From Mallotus nudiflorus (lineage: Eukaryota; Streptophyta; Magnoliopsida; Malpighiales; Euphorbiaceae), in assembly GCA_947683625.1 (NCBI GenBank), contig CANTUR010000834.1:248001-312000 (forward strand): a stretch of DNA of 64,000 bases, given 5' to 3'. The translations under genes and the position numbers were made by a program. This document shows positions 47,646-58,965 of this stretch, in pieces. A model generated the notes under the pieces. It did not search any database and was not told the origin of the DNA. It saw only the letters and a list, made by a program, of their open reading frames with translations. Position 1 is the first letter of the stretch. Each line of letters opens with the position of its first letter.

Positions 47646-47800
47646 ATGTTAGAATGTGTGTGGTATTAAAAAGAAAGAAAAAGACAGCGCATAAGCATTT
47701 CTTCCTCATCTCATCCCTTCTCCTTCTTCTCAAGTTCTGACCCTCTCTCTTTCTATCTCTATCTTTAACCGATGTTTGATTACCTAGGGTTTTGGCAGCA

Positions 47801-47953
47801 ATGGTAGTAAAGGCACCACTAGCGACAAGCCGTGGTGGAGATGAACCACGAGACCTACAGAGAACTAAGCCCTCGCTCAAACTGCAAGTGTCATTGAATC
47901 ATGTAGGCAGAGAAAAATATGACGATGATGGTAATGATGCTACATTTTCATAA
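47801..47953 (+). CDS. Short open frame of unknown origin, 50 aa
   Basis: It starts at the ATG at 47,801 (MVVKAPLATSRGGDEPRDLQ) and ends with a TAA at 47,951. Upstream is a pyrimidine-rich stretch (TCTCATCCCTTCTCCTTCTT and similar) that looks like a plant 5' UTR. It may be the first exon of a captured host gene, but I do not recognise the product. The following 800 bp have no convincing coding sequence. The frame may not be expressed. Confidence 0.3.
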   Translation: MVVKAPLATSRGGDEPRDLQRTKPSLKLQVSLNHVGREKYDDDGNDATFS

Positions 47954-48766
47954 AAGATTCAAGGCCTTTTTCAGTAACAGATCAATTATGTTTGTTTGTG
48001 AAATCATGTTCTGGGATTGGATACTTGTTTGGGAGTATTGCACATTACATTTTATGTTTTTTCTCTACATATATTAGGTGTTTGAATGCACTTTTCAAGT
48101 GGGTTTTGATATTCTTTTAATAGACGACAATGGTAGGATCAAACTAAAACAACCCGGGTATGATTGGACTCACTAATTTTGATGGTAATTGAACCCAAAT
48201 CCAAATTATTCTTATGGTCCTTATGGTTTGAAAGTCTAAATTTTTGCTATATATCGCTAATACAAAATTCTTTTTTAATCAATTTCCTTAATATTAGCAA
48301 ACTTATACGCTATAATTGGGAAGTTCATGGGGGTGACTGCTCGAAATAATGACAGGGTATTGGGCAACATCAGCAGCAACATAATTGGAGCTTTACCATA
48401 CCCTTATGAAGTCAACAAAAAAGGTTTATTAGAGCAAGTTTCTTAGAACTTATAGTTTAATCATTTGTTTACTTTTTAGAAACTAAAAGAAAGAAAGACA
48501 AGAAAAAGGAAGAAGAAAAGTAGATTTTAGGGAAAATATAAATATATGTAACTGTTTCAACTTGGATGCAGTGTTTCTCTTTTCTTTGCTTATTGGTCTT
48601 AAACAACTAAAATTCTTAAAATTCATATAATTCCTTTTCTTTTTTTGAGTTCCTTTTTTTAAGCCTTGCCAGAAGCCTCAATGGAAATTATTATTTTCAA
48701 TTAGTGTGATAATTTAGTTGGTGGTTTTTGGTTTTCATGACCAATCTCCTTGGCTCTGGCTACTAA

Positions 48767-48919
48767 ATGAAAGCTTTGTTAGCTGCAATTGTTATTGCAA
48801 AACAAAAAGGAATTCTGCAAATAATTTTTGAATCAAATTTAAAGCTCACCATCAATGTTGTTACTGGAGGCAAAGATAGTGTTACATGGCAAATCAAAGC
48901 TCTAGTTAAAAGAATTTAA
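48767..48919 (+). pseudogene. RNase-H-like domain fragment
   Basis: A 50-codon frame reads MKALLAAIVIAKQKGILQII, FESNLKLTINVVTGG and TWQIKALVKRI. It matches the second half of the plant RNase-H-like domain found in LINEs and some host genes (pattern EAxALLxAIxIAxxxG...ESDSxxxI). The catalytic ESD is ESN. The stop at 48,917 directly abuts the BTL carrier fragment. The fragment lacks the N-terminal strand with the first aspartate. Confidence 0.65.
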
Positions 48920-49193
48920 AGTTCTTGTTTCATTAAGATCATTGAGTAGCAAGGTTGGGAAGGACTTTGGCCTTATAATGCTATTAACATGCTTCATATA
49001 ATCCCTACCCAAGCAATTGAGCTTGGAACCTTTGAGTACATCAAGTAGACAATGACATAGCATAAGAGAAATGGAATCAAGATGGCTTTCCGCGAGTACA
49101 AATTAGTCCTATCAACTTTAACTTTTCACTCTCCTGGATATCCCCAGTTGTAGTCGTTGGTGCTGCTAATGGAATTGTTAACGCACTCATATG
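48920..49193 (+). pseudogene. Captured mitochondrial adenine nucleotide carrier (BTL-like) fragment, left part
   Basis: The sequence reads SCFIKIIE, stop, QGWEGLWPYNAINMLHIIPT, QAIELGTFEYIK. After stops and a frameshift it continues QDGFPRVQISPINFNFSLSW, ISPVVVVGAANGIVNALI. This corresponds to the plant BTL1-type mitochondrial carrier (Brittle-like adenine nucleotide transporter of the SLC25 family). In that family GWxGLWAGNxINMxRIIPTQAIELGTFE precedes SWISPVAVAGAxAGIxSTLVCHPLEVLKDRL. The N-terminal part of the carrier is absent. It is cut after ALI by the Tat-like LTR at 49,194 and resumes at 61,107. It is not functional. Confidence 0.88.
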
Positions 49194-51383
49194 TGTAAGC
49201 ACCTAATTTTAAGATGCATTTGTGCATGAATGCAATGAAAGCCTCTATGATGAAAATTTAGTTAAAAATTGACCTCTAGTGTTAATTTTTGTGATTTTAA
49301 AGACTAAATTGCAACATTTTTTGGGTTTAATTGCAAAAAAATTGAATTTTGCAAGGGCATATTTAAAAATGTGCGTAAAGCCAATCGACATTACATAATG
49401 TCGATCGACATTATATGTAATGCCAATTGGCATTACACAACGCCAATCGACATTATACAATGCCAATTGACAGTTTGCAATGCTGAGGCACTAAAAAATT
49501 TCAACTAAAAATTATTTTTCTCATTTTTTTAATTATGATTGGTCCAAATTTAATTTATTTATAATAAATTAATTAATTTTGGTATTTATCTATAGGGTGT
49601 CAAGTACGCATCTCTTACACATATAATTTTTTGAAATTAAAATCCTTATCCTAGGTTTATTTTTTAGAAGGAAGAGATCATAGCTATTTTGATCATGTAA
49701 CTCCTGTGATCACGTAAGTGGTTAGCTTAGGAACGAGATATAAAAAAGAAAAGATTGGTAGAGAAGGAGGGGGAACCCTAATCACTACTCAAAAAAAAAA
49801 AACCTAATTAGCTACTACAAAAAAAAAAGGGTTGATTGAAAAAACACAAAAGGAAAGAGAAGACCTAAACTTCTACTATAGGTTTAAAAAAACTTTTCAA
49901 AAAAAATAATACATTCTTTTCAAAGTCCAAAAATAAAGAAAACACAGAGTCAATTTTCTCAAAACGGCGAAATCTCATTCCGAGAGGCATTCAAACAACA
50001 TTTGCATCGCATTACTCTTCTACTCCTTTCTTTTTATTAATTCTTTCTTTTATATCATTTTATTATTTTTTATTTTATTATTTCTGTGTTTTTGTTTAAT
50101 TTTCATTTTTTTTCTTTGTTCATTAATTCCAATCTTATTTTCTTTTTTTATTCTTTTTGTTTCATGTTTCTAGTGATGTGTACATGATTGAACCAATGAA
50201 ACCCATGAAGAATCCATGAATAAAAGCCAAAAGTCAAAGATCCTGATTTAATTTTTATCTTGCTCTATTTAGTTTATTTTATTATTTTTTAGGTTTTGAA
50301 TTTGTTTAATTTATTTTCTCAAAGGTTGTAATTTTAATTTTATTTTATTTATTATTTTTGGTAGATTTTATAATAGCCCCGATAATGGGAATAATGAAAA
50401 GTCTAGCTTTCTCTCGTTATTAAAAATCAATTAGTAAGTTAGGTTCAATTTGGTAAACCCTAATTAAAATCAATGAAGGCAATAGATTAATTTAGGTTGC
50501 ATGTTAATTAAAATTAGGTTTTTTAGAAGAAATAATTTAATTGCATGTTTGATATTTTTATTTGATTGTTTTATGTTTTTGGGCTTGTTTGTTGATTTTT
50601 GTGTGTTTTGGGCTTGGCCCATGTTAGGTTCTAACCCATTTAATAAATAGGCTTTTAATTGAATTTTTAGGTTTAATTAATTTTAAAATCAATTTAGGTT
50701 AATTTAGGTTAATTTAGACTTAGGCCCATTTTTAGTTAATAAAATTAACTTAGATTTAGCTCAGTTCATCAATCCCATTTCTTTTAAAACAAATAGACTT
50801 AGGCCGATTTTTAAAAAAAAATCAAGATTAGGCTCACTAATTAATTCCTTTTTTTAAATGTGTAGACTATAGGCCCATTTCTTTAGTTAAATTAAAATGA
50901 ATAGACTTAGGCTCATTTATTAACTTGTAGGACCATCTTTAGTCCATTTCACTTGTAAATAAAAATATTGAATTAGCTACACTCTAAAATAAAATTAACA
51001 TAGTTTAGACCTAGGGACGATGCGCTTTGTATGCATTTTTTATATACAGTTTTATTACTAGTTTGCTTTAGGGCTACGTGGATGTTTAATTAGGGTTTAA
51101 TAAAATTATGTGTAAATAGAGAATAAGATAGTAATTCTAAATGAACACAAAACTAAAAGAAGTTTGTATTCTGTATCCAGAGTCTCCTGGTTATGGTGCT
51201 AGCTTTCGTTTAGAGAATCGAGTACCACCAAAATGATTTTTCCCATTTATTACCCTGGGTGGCGACTCCTCATCTCTACCCCATGTCTTTATGATAGTGG
51301 TTAGTGTGTTCTCTAGAGCCCTGAGCTTAAATAGCGTCTCGATTGCTAAGATCTTGGGCACGCGCTAAACCTAGCTGTTTATA
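49194..51383 (+). repeat. 5' LTR of the pol-less Tat element
   Basis: 2,190 bp, starts TGTAAGCACCTAATTTT. It contains a five-unit palindromic minisatellite (49,384-49,483), a probable TATA box (GATATAAAAAAG at about 49,737), and a CCCATTT-rich stretch (50,620-50,940). It ends CTGTTTATA, where the partner has CCGTCTACA. Confidence 0.93.
49384..49483. repeat. Palindromic 20-22-bp minisatellite in LTR
   Basis: Five units of the type GCCAATCGACATTACATAAT. One central unit contains the perfect palindrome AATGCCAATTGGCATT. The 3' LTR has only three units (59,151-59,210). Confidence 0.85.
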
Positions 51384-51384
51384 T

Positions 51385-51402
51385 TAGCAACACCACTAGG
51401 GA
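51385..51402 (+). other. Degenerate primer-binding site of the pol-less Tat element
   Basis: TAGCAACACCACTAGGGA matches the tRNA-Arg-type pattern TGGCGACTCCACTGGGGA at 14 of 18 positions, one base inside the LTR. Confidence 0.7.
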
Positions 51403-52322
51403 TAAAAGATACTGATTCTATTTGTGTTCTTTAAAATTATTTTATTAATTATTATTTTATTCTTGCATTCATTCTGCATGTCCTTATTAACCGATGGTGT
51501 TGGTTTATGATTCCATGGTTCCACTAGCTTCTTGGAGTTTTAAATTGGCTAACCATCACTTTTTGCCTTAACATGGTTCAAGAGAGATTATTGGGCTCAT
51601 CTTACTAGAGTCTGTAACCTAAGTCCTAAAGGGGGGGTAGTCTTCTCTCAAGTTTGCAAAGGATGTTGGGCCCCTCTGACCTTGGCTTATAACTTAAGTC
51701 TTAAAAGAGGGCATCTTGCTAAGGGAACCTTGACTTTTCACCGTACCCTAACCATATATAATGGCTTAGTTACTTCCCTTAGAATTACCTAAATTGCTTG
51801 TGTATTTGCCATGAGGTATTTCTATCTATAAAAGCCCAAGCCCATACTTTAAAGAGCCCATATGGGCTAATAAAGATTGAGCTAGACCTTTATACCTAGA
51901 AATATTGTTACCATGCTTTTATTGCTTTAAGAGAGATTTAGCATACACGTTGGTTCTTGATATCCCTTGTTGATATTAAAGCCAAGACAAAAAATCCTAG
52001 GAAAAGAGACTCACCATTAAACATGTGTGTAGGAGGAATAAGGTTGGAAGGATGAATGTTGTACACTTGATTAATACTTGCTATTTGTTACTTATTGCAT
52101 AGCACGTGCATCATGCATACATGCATTTCATCCATAACACTAACACTTTGTTTTGCAACCATTATAGATTCATCTAGGTCTTCTCGTATTTGGTTAGCAG
52201 ACTAAGAAGAACAAATTTAAATCCTAAAGCCATAGCAAAAGATATCATTCACAGACTGGAGAAGAGTCTTATTAATCTACTTTACTTGGAAGCTAAACCA
52301 ACTCCAAACTGAGCATATAGAA
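51403..52322 (+). other. 5' leader of the pol-less Tat element
   Basis: No gene. It includes AGAGTCTGTAACCTAAGTCC and a GGGGGGG run near 51,610-51,645, the reverse complement of words at about 15,635-15,670 in the other Tat element. Confidence 0.7.
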
Positions 52323-53960
52323 ATGGAACAACAATAAGGAGGGAACTGGACCTTAAAAGACATCAAGGGAGCTTTAATGGATGACATGAGGGCTATAAAT
52401 CAAGATGAACTAAGACAAGCTTTATTTGGATTGATGCAAATTGATGTTGTTGTCATACCACCACCTGCAATTGAGTAACCACCTGCTGCTACAGCTATCC
52501 CACTTACTACAGATTCTCCACCTACTACCAGTAATATTGGGAGGCAACTTATTACTAGAAACCCACCTACTGTTGATGTGAAGCTTGAGGATGTTGAGAA
52601 CTACATGATAGAAAAGATAAAAAGGGAATCACTTAAACTGGTACAAGACCATGAGTCCAAGCAGATGCAAGCACTGGCCCAAAAATTGTCTAAGATGGAA
52701 GAGCTGATTAAAGGGAAAGGCATGGGATATTCATTTGACGTTGATGATATGCTACTAATGGACGATAATAAGCTACCTGAGAAGTTCAAAATGCCTAAGC
52801 TACAGAAGTTTGATGGAATTGAAGATCCTAGGATTCATCTCAGTCAGTACACAATAATTATAAGCACTACGAAGGCCCCATTAGTAGTGATCACTAGGTT
52901 ATTTTTACTGTCTTTAGAGGGAATGGTTATAAACTGGTATAATGGGTTGGAAAAGTCTATTAAGGCTGACTGGAAAGAATTGTGTACTGCTTTTTTAAAA
53001 CAGTATAATTATAACACTAGATTGGAAGTGTCCATCAGGGATTTAGAATTAACCAAGCAGAATCCTAATGAATCATTTTTGGATTTTCTAACTAGATTTA
53101 TGAATAAAACAGGATTAATGAAGAACAAATTGGCTGAGAAGGATCAAGTTAGGATGATAGTCTGAAATATGTCACCCTATCTGGTTGAGAGATTGCAAAT
53201 GATGAACCCTAAGACATTTATAGACTTTATAACAATGGTTTACAAGCTGAGGAGATTGAAAGTAAGAAAAAGAGGATTACTAAAAGCACCAAAGCAAGAA
53301 ACTACCAAAATGGGGGTATACAGCAAGGAAGCACTAACCAAATTGTAGGAAGTGCATATTGTTCAACAACCAAGGAGATTCTCTAATTTTAACCAACCTT
53401 TATCAAAAGTCCTAGAGCGCCTAATGCAAAAGGGCTTACTTTAACCTTTACCTAATCCAAACCCACCAAACCCAAACACCCCAAGTTATAACCTAAACAA
53501 GCACTGCCAATTCCATCAAAACCTCCAACACTCCATAGATAACTGCATCTGCCTCAAACATGAAATCCAAAACCTTATAGACCACAAAAAGATCACAGAC
53601 CCTAAAAACCCAATCACCAAAAATAATCCTTTCCTAAACTACCAAAATGTACCACCCCCAACTACCATGATGATCGACTTAGGAGTTAGTGAGAAAGAAG
53701 TGTTAAGTTCCTTTAAAGACCTAGACCTTAAAACCAATAAGAAATCTCATAATACCCCTAAAGATATGGAAAGAGCATAAGACTTATTGGGTTAGCCTTC
53801 AAGCAAGTTCTACTATAAGGTGTTTTACACTAAACTACCTTCTTTTGACATACCCTTCAAGTCAATTGTGCTACAAGATGGGGTGATAAGTTTGATGATC
53901 AGAAGCTACTAGACAAGAAAGAAAAATGCACATTTGAGGTACAGAAAGAAGAAGTTGAGG
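52323..53960 (+). pseudogene. Tat-like gag
   Basis: Probable start ATG 52,323 (MEQQ, then a stop). The frame then continues through LKDIKGALMDDMRAINQDEL and a proline-rich segment into an open stretch of 195 codons (52,578-53,165). That stretch holds KLPEKFKMPKLQKFDGIEDP, RIHLSQYTIII, MVINWYNGLEKSIKADWKEL, FLKQYNYNTRLEVSIRDLEL and ESFLDFLTRFMNKTGLMKNK, the retrotransposon gag core. After a stop, NMSPYLVERLQMMNPKTFID continues. A proline/asparagine-rich region follows, with HCQFHQNLQHSIDNCICLKH, a degenerate zinc-knuckle-like motif near 53,510-53,560. Gag coats the element RNA. No protease or RT follows. Confidence 0.88.
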
Positions 53961-56630
53961 AGATAGTTGGCAAGATGATGCAAGAATAGTTATTATGTCA
54001 GCCGCTTGAAGGACAACCACTATGAGACTCAACATCCTTAGCATCTAGAATAGGAAATAAATTTTCTTATTATCTTCTTTAAATAAATTTTTTTTTCTTT
54101 AGAACTTGTTTTGTTTTAGTGATCAATGATATGAATTCTGATTATGCTTACTTATGTACTGTGCATCCTGATGGTACTATGCATTATGATATTGATTGCA
54201 TCTACACGTTTGATGTAAAAATTCTATTCAATTAGATTCATTCAGCATAGGCACAAATACAAATTCAAAGAACATTCATATATCATATGATGTAACTTTT
54301 GAAGATAGGAAAGTTGAGGAAAAAATAAAAAGAATGATAAAAAAAGAAAAAAATAAAGAGAGAGAAAAAGAAAAAAGAACATTAAGGTAAAAATTAGAGA
54401 GAAAAGATTTAGGATTGGCTGATAACAGGAGTTGTATCATGTGATGTAATGAATGTTCTCATTGTTGCCTTACTAAATGATTAAAATTGAATTTGAAATT
54501 TTTGTTCAAATATCGTATATTCGTCATTATCATACTACATAAGTATCTAAATGAAAAGACAATACATAATGAAAGATAAAATCAGAGCTATGAGATCACT
54601 ATCTTAGTTATATTTTCCCTTCTTGTCACCCATTCGTGATTCTACTTGTAAGTCTATTGTCCCCTTGTACCTTGGGAATTTAGGTGGCTCAATAACTCAT
54701 GTTGTAACCCATACATTATTACTATCATCCATCATCGCATCAGCATCAAGCCTCGTATTCTACTCAAGAGTTCTTTGAAGTGTAAGTCCAGTTGATTTCA
54801 TCATTAAGAACTTGCTTCAATTAATTCACCCACTCCTCTACACCTTCAATGCATGAGATTACAACTAATAGGGTTAGCAAGTCAAAGGATCAATAACAGT
54901 AGTCAACGAATTGAGTCTCTTGCACACATGAAGAAAGAGACTGCTATAATAGCATAAATGAATTTAGAATGAAACTAGGGATAAAATGTAGCTCTGGGGG
55001 CAAATTGCAAAACAGTAAGTCCGTATTTAAAGGAAGATGGATACCAAAGTATAAGAGCTAGAATAAGAGATCTCGGGGAAAAAACAAGTATAAGAGCTAA
55101 TACATCAGTTATTATACAGCAAAAGCAATAGTAAAAAGAAAAGTTCAACAATGCATCGATCAATCACGAGCTCTAGTGTAAAGCCATGGACCTCACTTGC
55201 TAGGCTTGTCATCAGTTTGATGAATTGTATTAGAGGCTCTGACATCAAAAGTACTGGCAGTGAAGCATTTAATGCTCAAACCTACAAGTCATTGATAAGC
55301 ACCTCATTCTTACAATCCAAGATTAGCAGCATAGCTCTGTTCCAAACAGAAGACCTATTAGGATCATGCATATCATACATAACATGCATACACTTGCATA
55401 CATTTATTATGAAATACTTGCTTTGCATAATAAAGTCCTTGAGCCCATACAAGATTGTATAAATACTCTGCTACTAACATTCAAAATTAGTATTGAAAAA
55501 GTGTAGGAAAGTAGACAGAATGTTCACATCTGAAGGAAAAGGGTAACACTATGAAGGTGAACCTGATGCTCAACGGGACTTTAGACCTCAATAGCCTAAC
55601 AAATTATATGACCATCCAGTAAGGGAATATCACTAACGGTGATACTTGTAAAAGCATCATCCTAGCGACTTCAAGGCTAGATAAGACGCTCAAGCTCCTC
55701 AGATTCAACATCCATCTCCAAAGTCTTATTTAGAGCATCATATGGAATATCTCTCCACAACAGCTAGACCGGTGTAGGGTATGGAATATAATGATGAGAA
55801 GGTCCAATATGTCAGTAATACATTTTTGGGCCCTATGAAAGGGAAGAATGCACTCTTAACCTAAAATGAATGCACTTTAAAAAATTATTTGATCATGAAA
55901 TAAGATCTTTATCTCCTGAACCTTTTTTGCAAGAGATATCAAGAAGAGGAATAAAGCCCTCTACCATAGCATTAATGGAATGGAAAAAATACAAACGCAG
56001 CCCAAAGCCACAACTTCAATGGTGGAGTATCATGACCATGTGATTAGAGACATCATCAACACAATTAAAAGTGAAGAATGAAAAAGAATAATATTGCATT
56101 TTGACAAAATTTATTCACTTATGAATAGACCATACTAACTTATGGTATTTTGTGTAGGGAAAAAATAAAAGAGAATAAAGAAGAGGAAAGGAACTGACAC
56201 ATCAGTAAAATTAAGCAAGATTGCAAATGTTAATCGTTCATCAGAGTATCACCTTGCATGACAAACGACTTGCCAAACACTTATCAAATTAATCAAGGGA
56301 AGTAACAAAACCTTATTTCCTTAGATTTTGAAATAAAAGTACAATCTTAATAATAAAATCCATAAATTGAAAATAAATTCATCCACTTCATGAGATCATG
56401 TGCGAAAAGCCTATCTCGTGACTTTTTATCATAATGGCTTTCTTTTATTAGCCTCACAGAATTCAAATGAGCAATTAATAGTTTTATGTTGAGAGTTTAT
56501 AAACTCTAATCAATCTAATGCATGCTTTGCACCTAAACAAAGGAAAGAAAATGCAAAGACAAAATCTATGGACTTACAGTATAAAATGCTTGAATTTCAA
56601 AGTATCATTTCAGTCTTTTGAATAATAAAT
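53961..56630 (+). other. Long untranslated region of the pol-less Tat element
   Basis: No domain of pol and no convincing gene. It includes a purine-rich AAAGAGAGAGAAAAAG stretch near 54,330-54,420. Short open frames (for example 55,151-55,462) have no recognisable motif. This is where pol would lie in an autonomous relative. Confidence 0.65.
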
Positions 56631-56636
56631 GTGCAT

Positions 56637-56990
56637 ATAATCTACTATAATGCTAAAAAATGAGTATGAGTACAAAATCCTTTGACGGTATCCACATTGA
56701 GTAATATGAGAAAGGCGGGGGAATACTAAGAGGAGAATCGAAAAAAGAGCAAGCATAATTTACTCCAATGCTCAGAGATGAGTAAGAGTATTAACATGAT
56801 ACTTTTGGTAGTATCCACGCTGAGTAATATAAGAAAGGCAGGGGAATACTAAAAGAGGACCATGCTAAAAAAAATTGCTCTATTTACTCTAATGCTATAT
56901 AAGAGTATAAGTATCCAAAGGACCTTTCTAATGGTATCCATGTTGAGTAATATGAGAAAGGTAGGGGAATACTCAGATAAGGAAGAAAAG
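56637..56990. repeat. Tandem array of about 120 bp, three copies
   Basis: Copies start at about 56,637, 56,757 and 56,878. Each carries TTACTCTAATGCT, GGTATCCACATTGAGTAATA and AGAAAGGCAGGGGAATACT. Confidence 0.85.
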
Positions 56991-57504
56991 CTCAAAAATA
57001 ATTCAAAGGCTATTTTGATACTCATAATTCAATATGTTTATACTCAAGTTCCATAAGTTTTGTTTAGCAAATTCTCTTTAAAATTTGGTGTGGAAGTAAG
57101 CTCTTCACTTGGTAAAAGATATGCTCTCAGCATAAAATGGTTAACAATGCCTCTAACCTTTACAAATGGAAAATAAATAACAGTTATGAAAATAAAAAAT
57201 AGTGATTCGTTGAGTGCATGCTATCTCATGAAAAAGTGATTGAATTTTCTCATGAATTTTCAATATTATAATGTACTTTTGTGCATTTATCATGATTGAA
57301 ACTAACTTCAATAAGTTTATAAGAATTGCAAATCTAAAAGGAAGTGCACCCAAGTTGTAGAGTTAATTAACATAGTGGAATTGAAATTGGTCAGTAGAGA
57401 AATTCTAATCAATCAATACAGCAAAATTCGAAGTTAGTCAGTAAAAATGCTAATAAGTTAGTACAAAGAATTCAAAGCATTTGACACAAACAATCAAAGA
57501 TAAA

Positions 57505-58018
57505 AATTGCAAGTAGTTATGGACTGTAGCATTATTAAAGGCGAGCAATGAAAGGATTACAGTCAATTTGCAAGCAATTATGGATTACAGCATCAAAGGC
57601 GAGTAACGAAAGGGTTGCAGTTAATAAAAATAAGTGAGCAGTTATGGACTATAGCATTATCAAAGGCGAGCAAAGAAAGGATTGTAGTTAATTTGCGAGC
57701 AATTATAGATTATAGCATCATCGGTGAGCAATGGAAGGGCTGCAGCTAATCATGAGCAGTTATGGGCTGTAGCATTATCAAAGCATCTTTGGTAAGTAAT
57801 GGAAGGGTTGCAGCTAATAGTGAGTAATTATGGATTGTAGCATCATCAATGAGCAATGAAAGGGTTGCAGCTAATCGCAAGCAATTATAGATAGTAACAT
57901 CATCAGTGAGCAAGGAAAGGATTGTAGCTAATCGTAAGTAATTATGGATTACAGCATCATCAGTGAGCAATAAAAGGGTTGCAGCTAATCGCAAGCAATT
58001 ATGGATTACAGCATAATC
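57505..58018. repeat. Tandem array of about 57 bp, roughly nine copies
   Basis: The unit reads approximately GCAATTATGGATTACAGCAT then CATCAGTGAGCAATGAAAGG and GTTGCAGCTAATC. Copies alternate slightly (GAGCAGTTATGGACTATAGC versus GCAAGCAATTATGGATTACA). Open frames on the minus strand here (57,746-57,994) only translate the repeat. Confidence 0.88.
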
Positions 58019-58033
58019 ACATAAAAGAAATCA

Positions 58034-58215
58034 GCACTACATGACCGAGTGTAGTGTATTTCAATTCAAACTATACGACCGAGTGCAATGTGTTATTTCA
58101 ATTTAGACTATACAACCGAGTGTAGTCAACATTGTACGACCTAGTGCAATGTGTCATTTCAATTCAGACTATACGACTGAGTATAGTTGACATTGTACGA
58201 TCGAGTACAATGTAC
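58034..58215. repeat. Short array with hairpin-forming units
   Basis: Five or so units around ACTATACGACCGAGTGTAGT and CATTGTACGACCTAGTGCAATG, each with complementary outer bases, separated by ATTTCAATTCAGA-type spacers. Confidence 0.8.
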
Positions 58216-58254
58216 TTCTTTCATTAAAATCCTTTTAACATGAATTTTCAAATA

Positions 58255-58845
58255 TTTTGATTTACCAGACACTGCACAGTAGTTATGGTATCATTGCTAG
58301 ACATTCCACATGAACTATAGCACATTTTTCCAATCACGAATTGCTAAATGTCCCACAGGAAATATAGCAAGAATCATTACATATATTTTGTTAAACGTCT
58401 CACAGGGAATATAACAAAATCCATTATCACTAGATGTCCCAAAAAGAATATAGTGCAGTTTACCAGACTGTACACAGTAATTATGGTATTATTGCTAGAC
58501 GTTCCACATGGGCTATAATATGTTCTCAAATCATAATTCGCTAAACGTCCCATATGGAATATAGCAAGAATTATTACATATATTTCGTTAAATGTCTTAC
58601 AGGGAATATAACAAAATCCAATATCATTAAACGTCCCAAAAGGAATATAGTGCAGTTCACCAGACACTAAACAATGATTATGGTATTATTGCTAGACGTT
58701 CCACATAAGCTATAACATGTTCTCAAATTATAAAATGTGAAACGTCCCACAAGGAATATAGCGAAACTTATTTGCATAAATCTCACTAGACATTGTATAG
58801 GAAATATATTTAAACATGCTAAACCTAGCATCTTGCTTAAAAATT
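58255..58845. repeat. Higher-order tandem array, period about 197 bp
   Basis: Copies begin CACCAGACACT or TACCAGACTG at about 58,262, 58,460 and 58,657. Each is made of roughly four sub-units with the core CTAAACGTCCCACAGGAATA then TAGCAA. The third copy is incomplete. This is array structure within an array. Confidence 0.85.
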
Positions 58846-58949
58846 GCACAGCAATTTAAGCACCAATCCATCAATTAGGATACAATTAAGAACTTTCCTT
58901 TAAAATTTTGTGCTCCTATTGTTTTGCTGTAATTTTTTAAGCAAATAGC

Positions 58950-58965
58950 GACAAGCAGGGGCAAC
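58950..58965 (+). other. Polypurine tract of the pol-less Tat element
   Basis: GACAAGCAGGGGCAAC directly precedes the 3' LTR. Its GGGGCAAC end is typical of this lineage. Confidence 0.7.

Noticed and set aside
47644..47880. 78-codon minus-strand frame in the BTL-carrying element
   Set aside because: It lies antisense to a pyrimidine-rich UTR-like stretch and has no recognisable motif.
55151..55462. 103-codon frame in the pol-less Tat element
   Set aside because: No similarity to any known domain could be seen; it starts and ends arbitrarily in a long untranslated region.
57746..57994. 82-codon repetitive protein on the minus strand
   Set aside because: It only translates the 57-bp tandem array; the protein repeat is a by-product of a unit length divisible by three.
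58034..58845. CRISPR-like alternation of repeats and spacers
   Set aside because: The spacers are themselves repeated, the units diverge, and the context is a plant retrotransposon.
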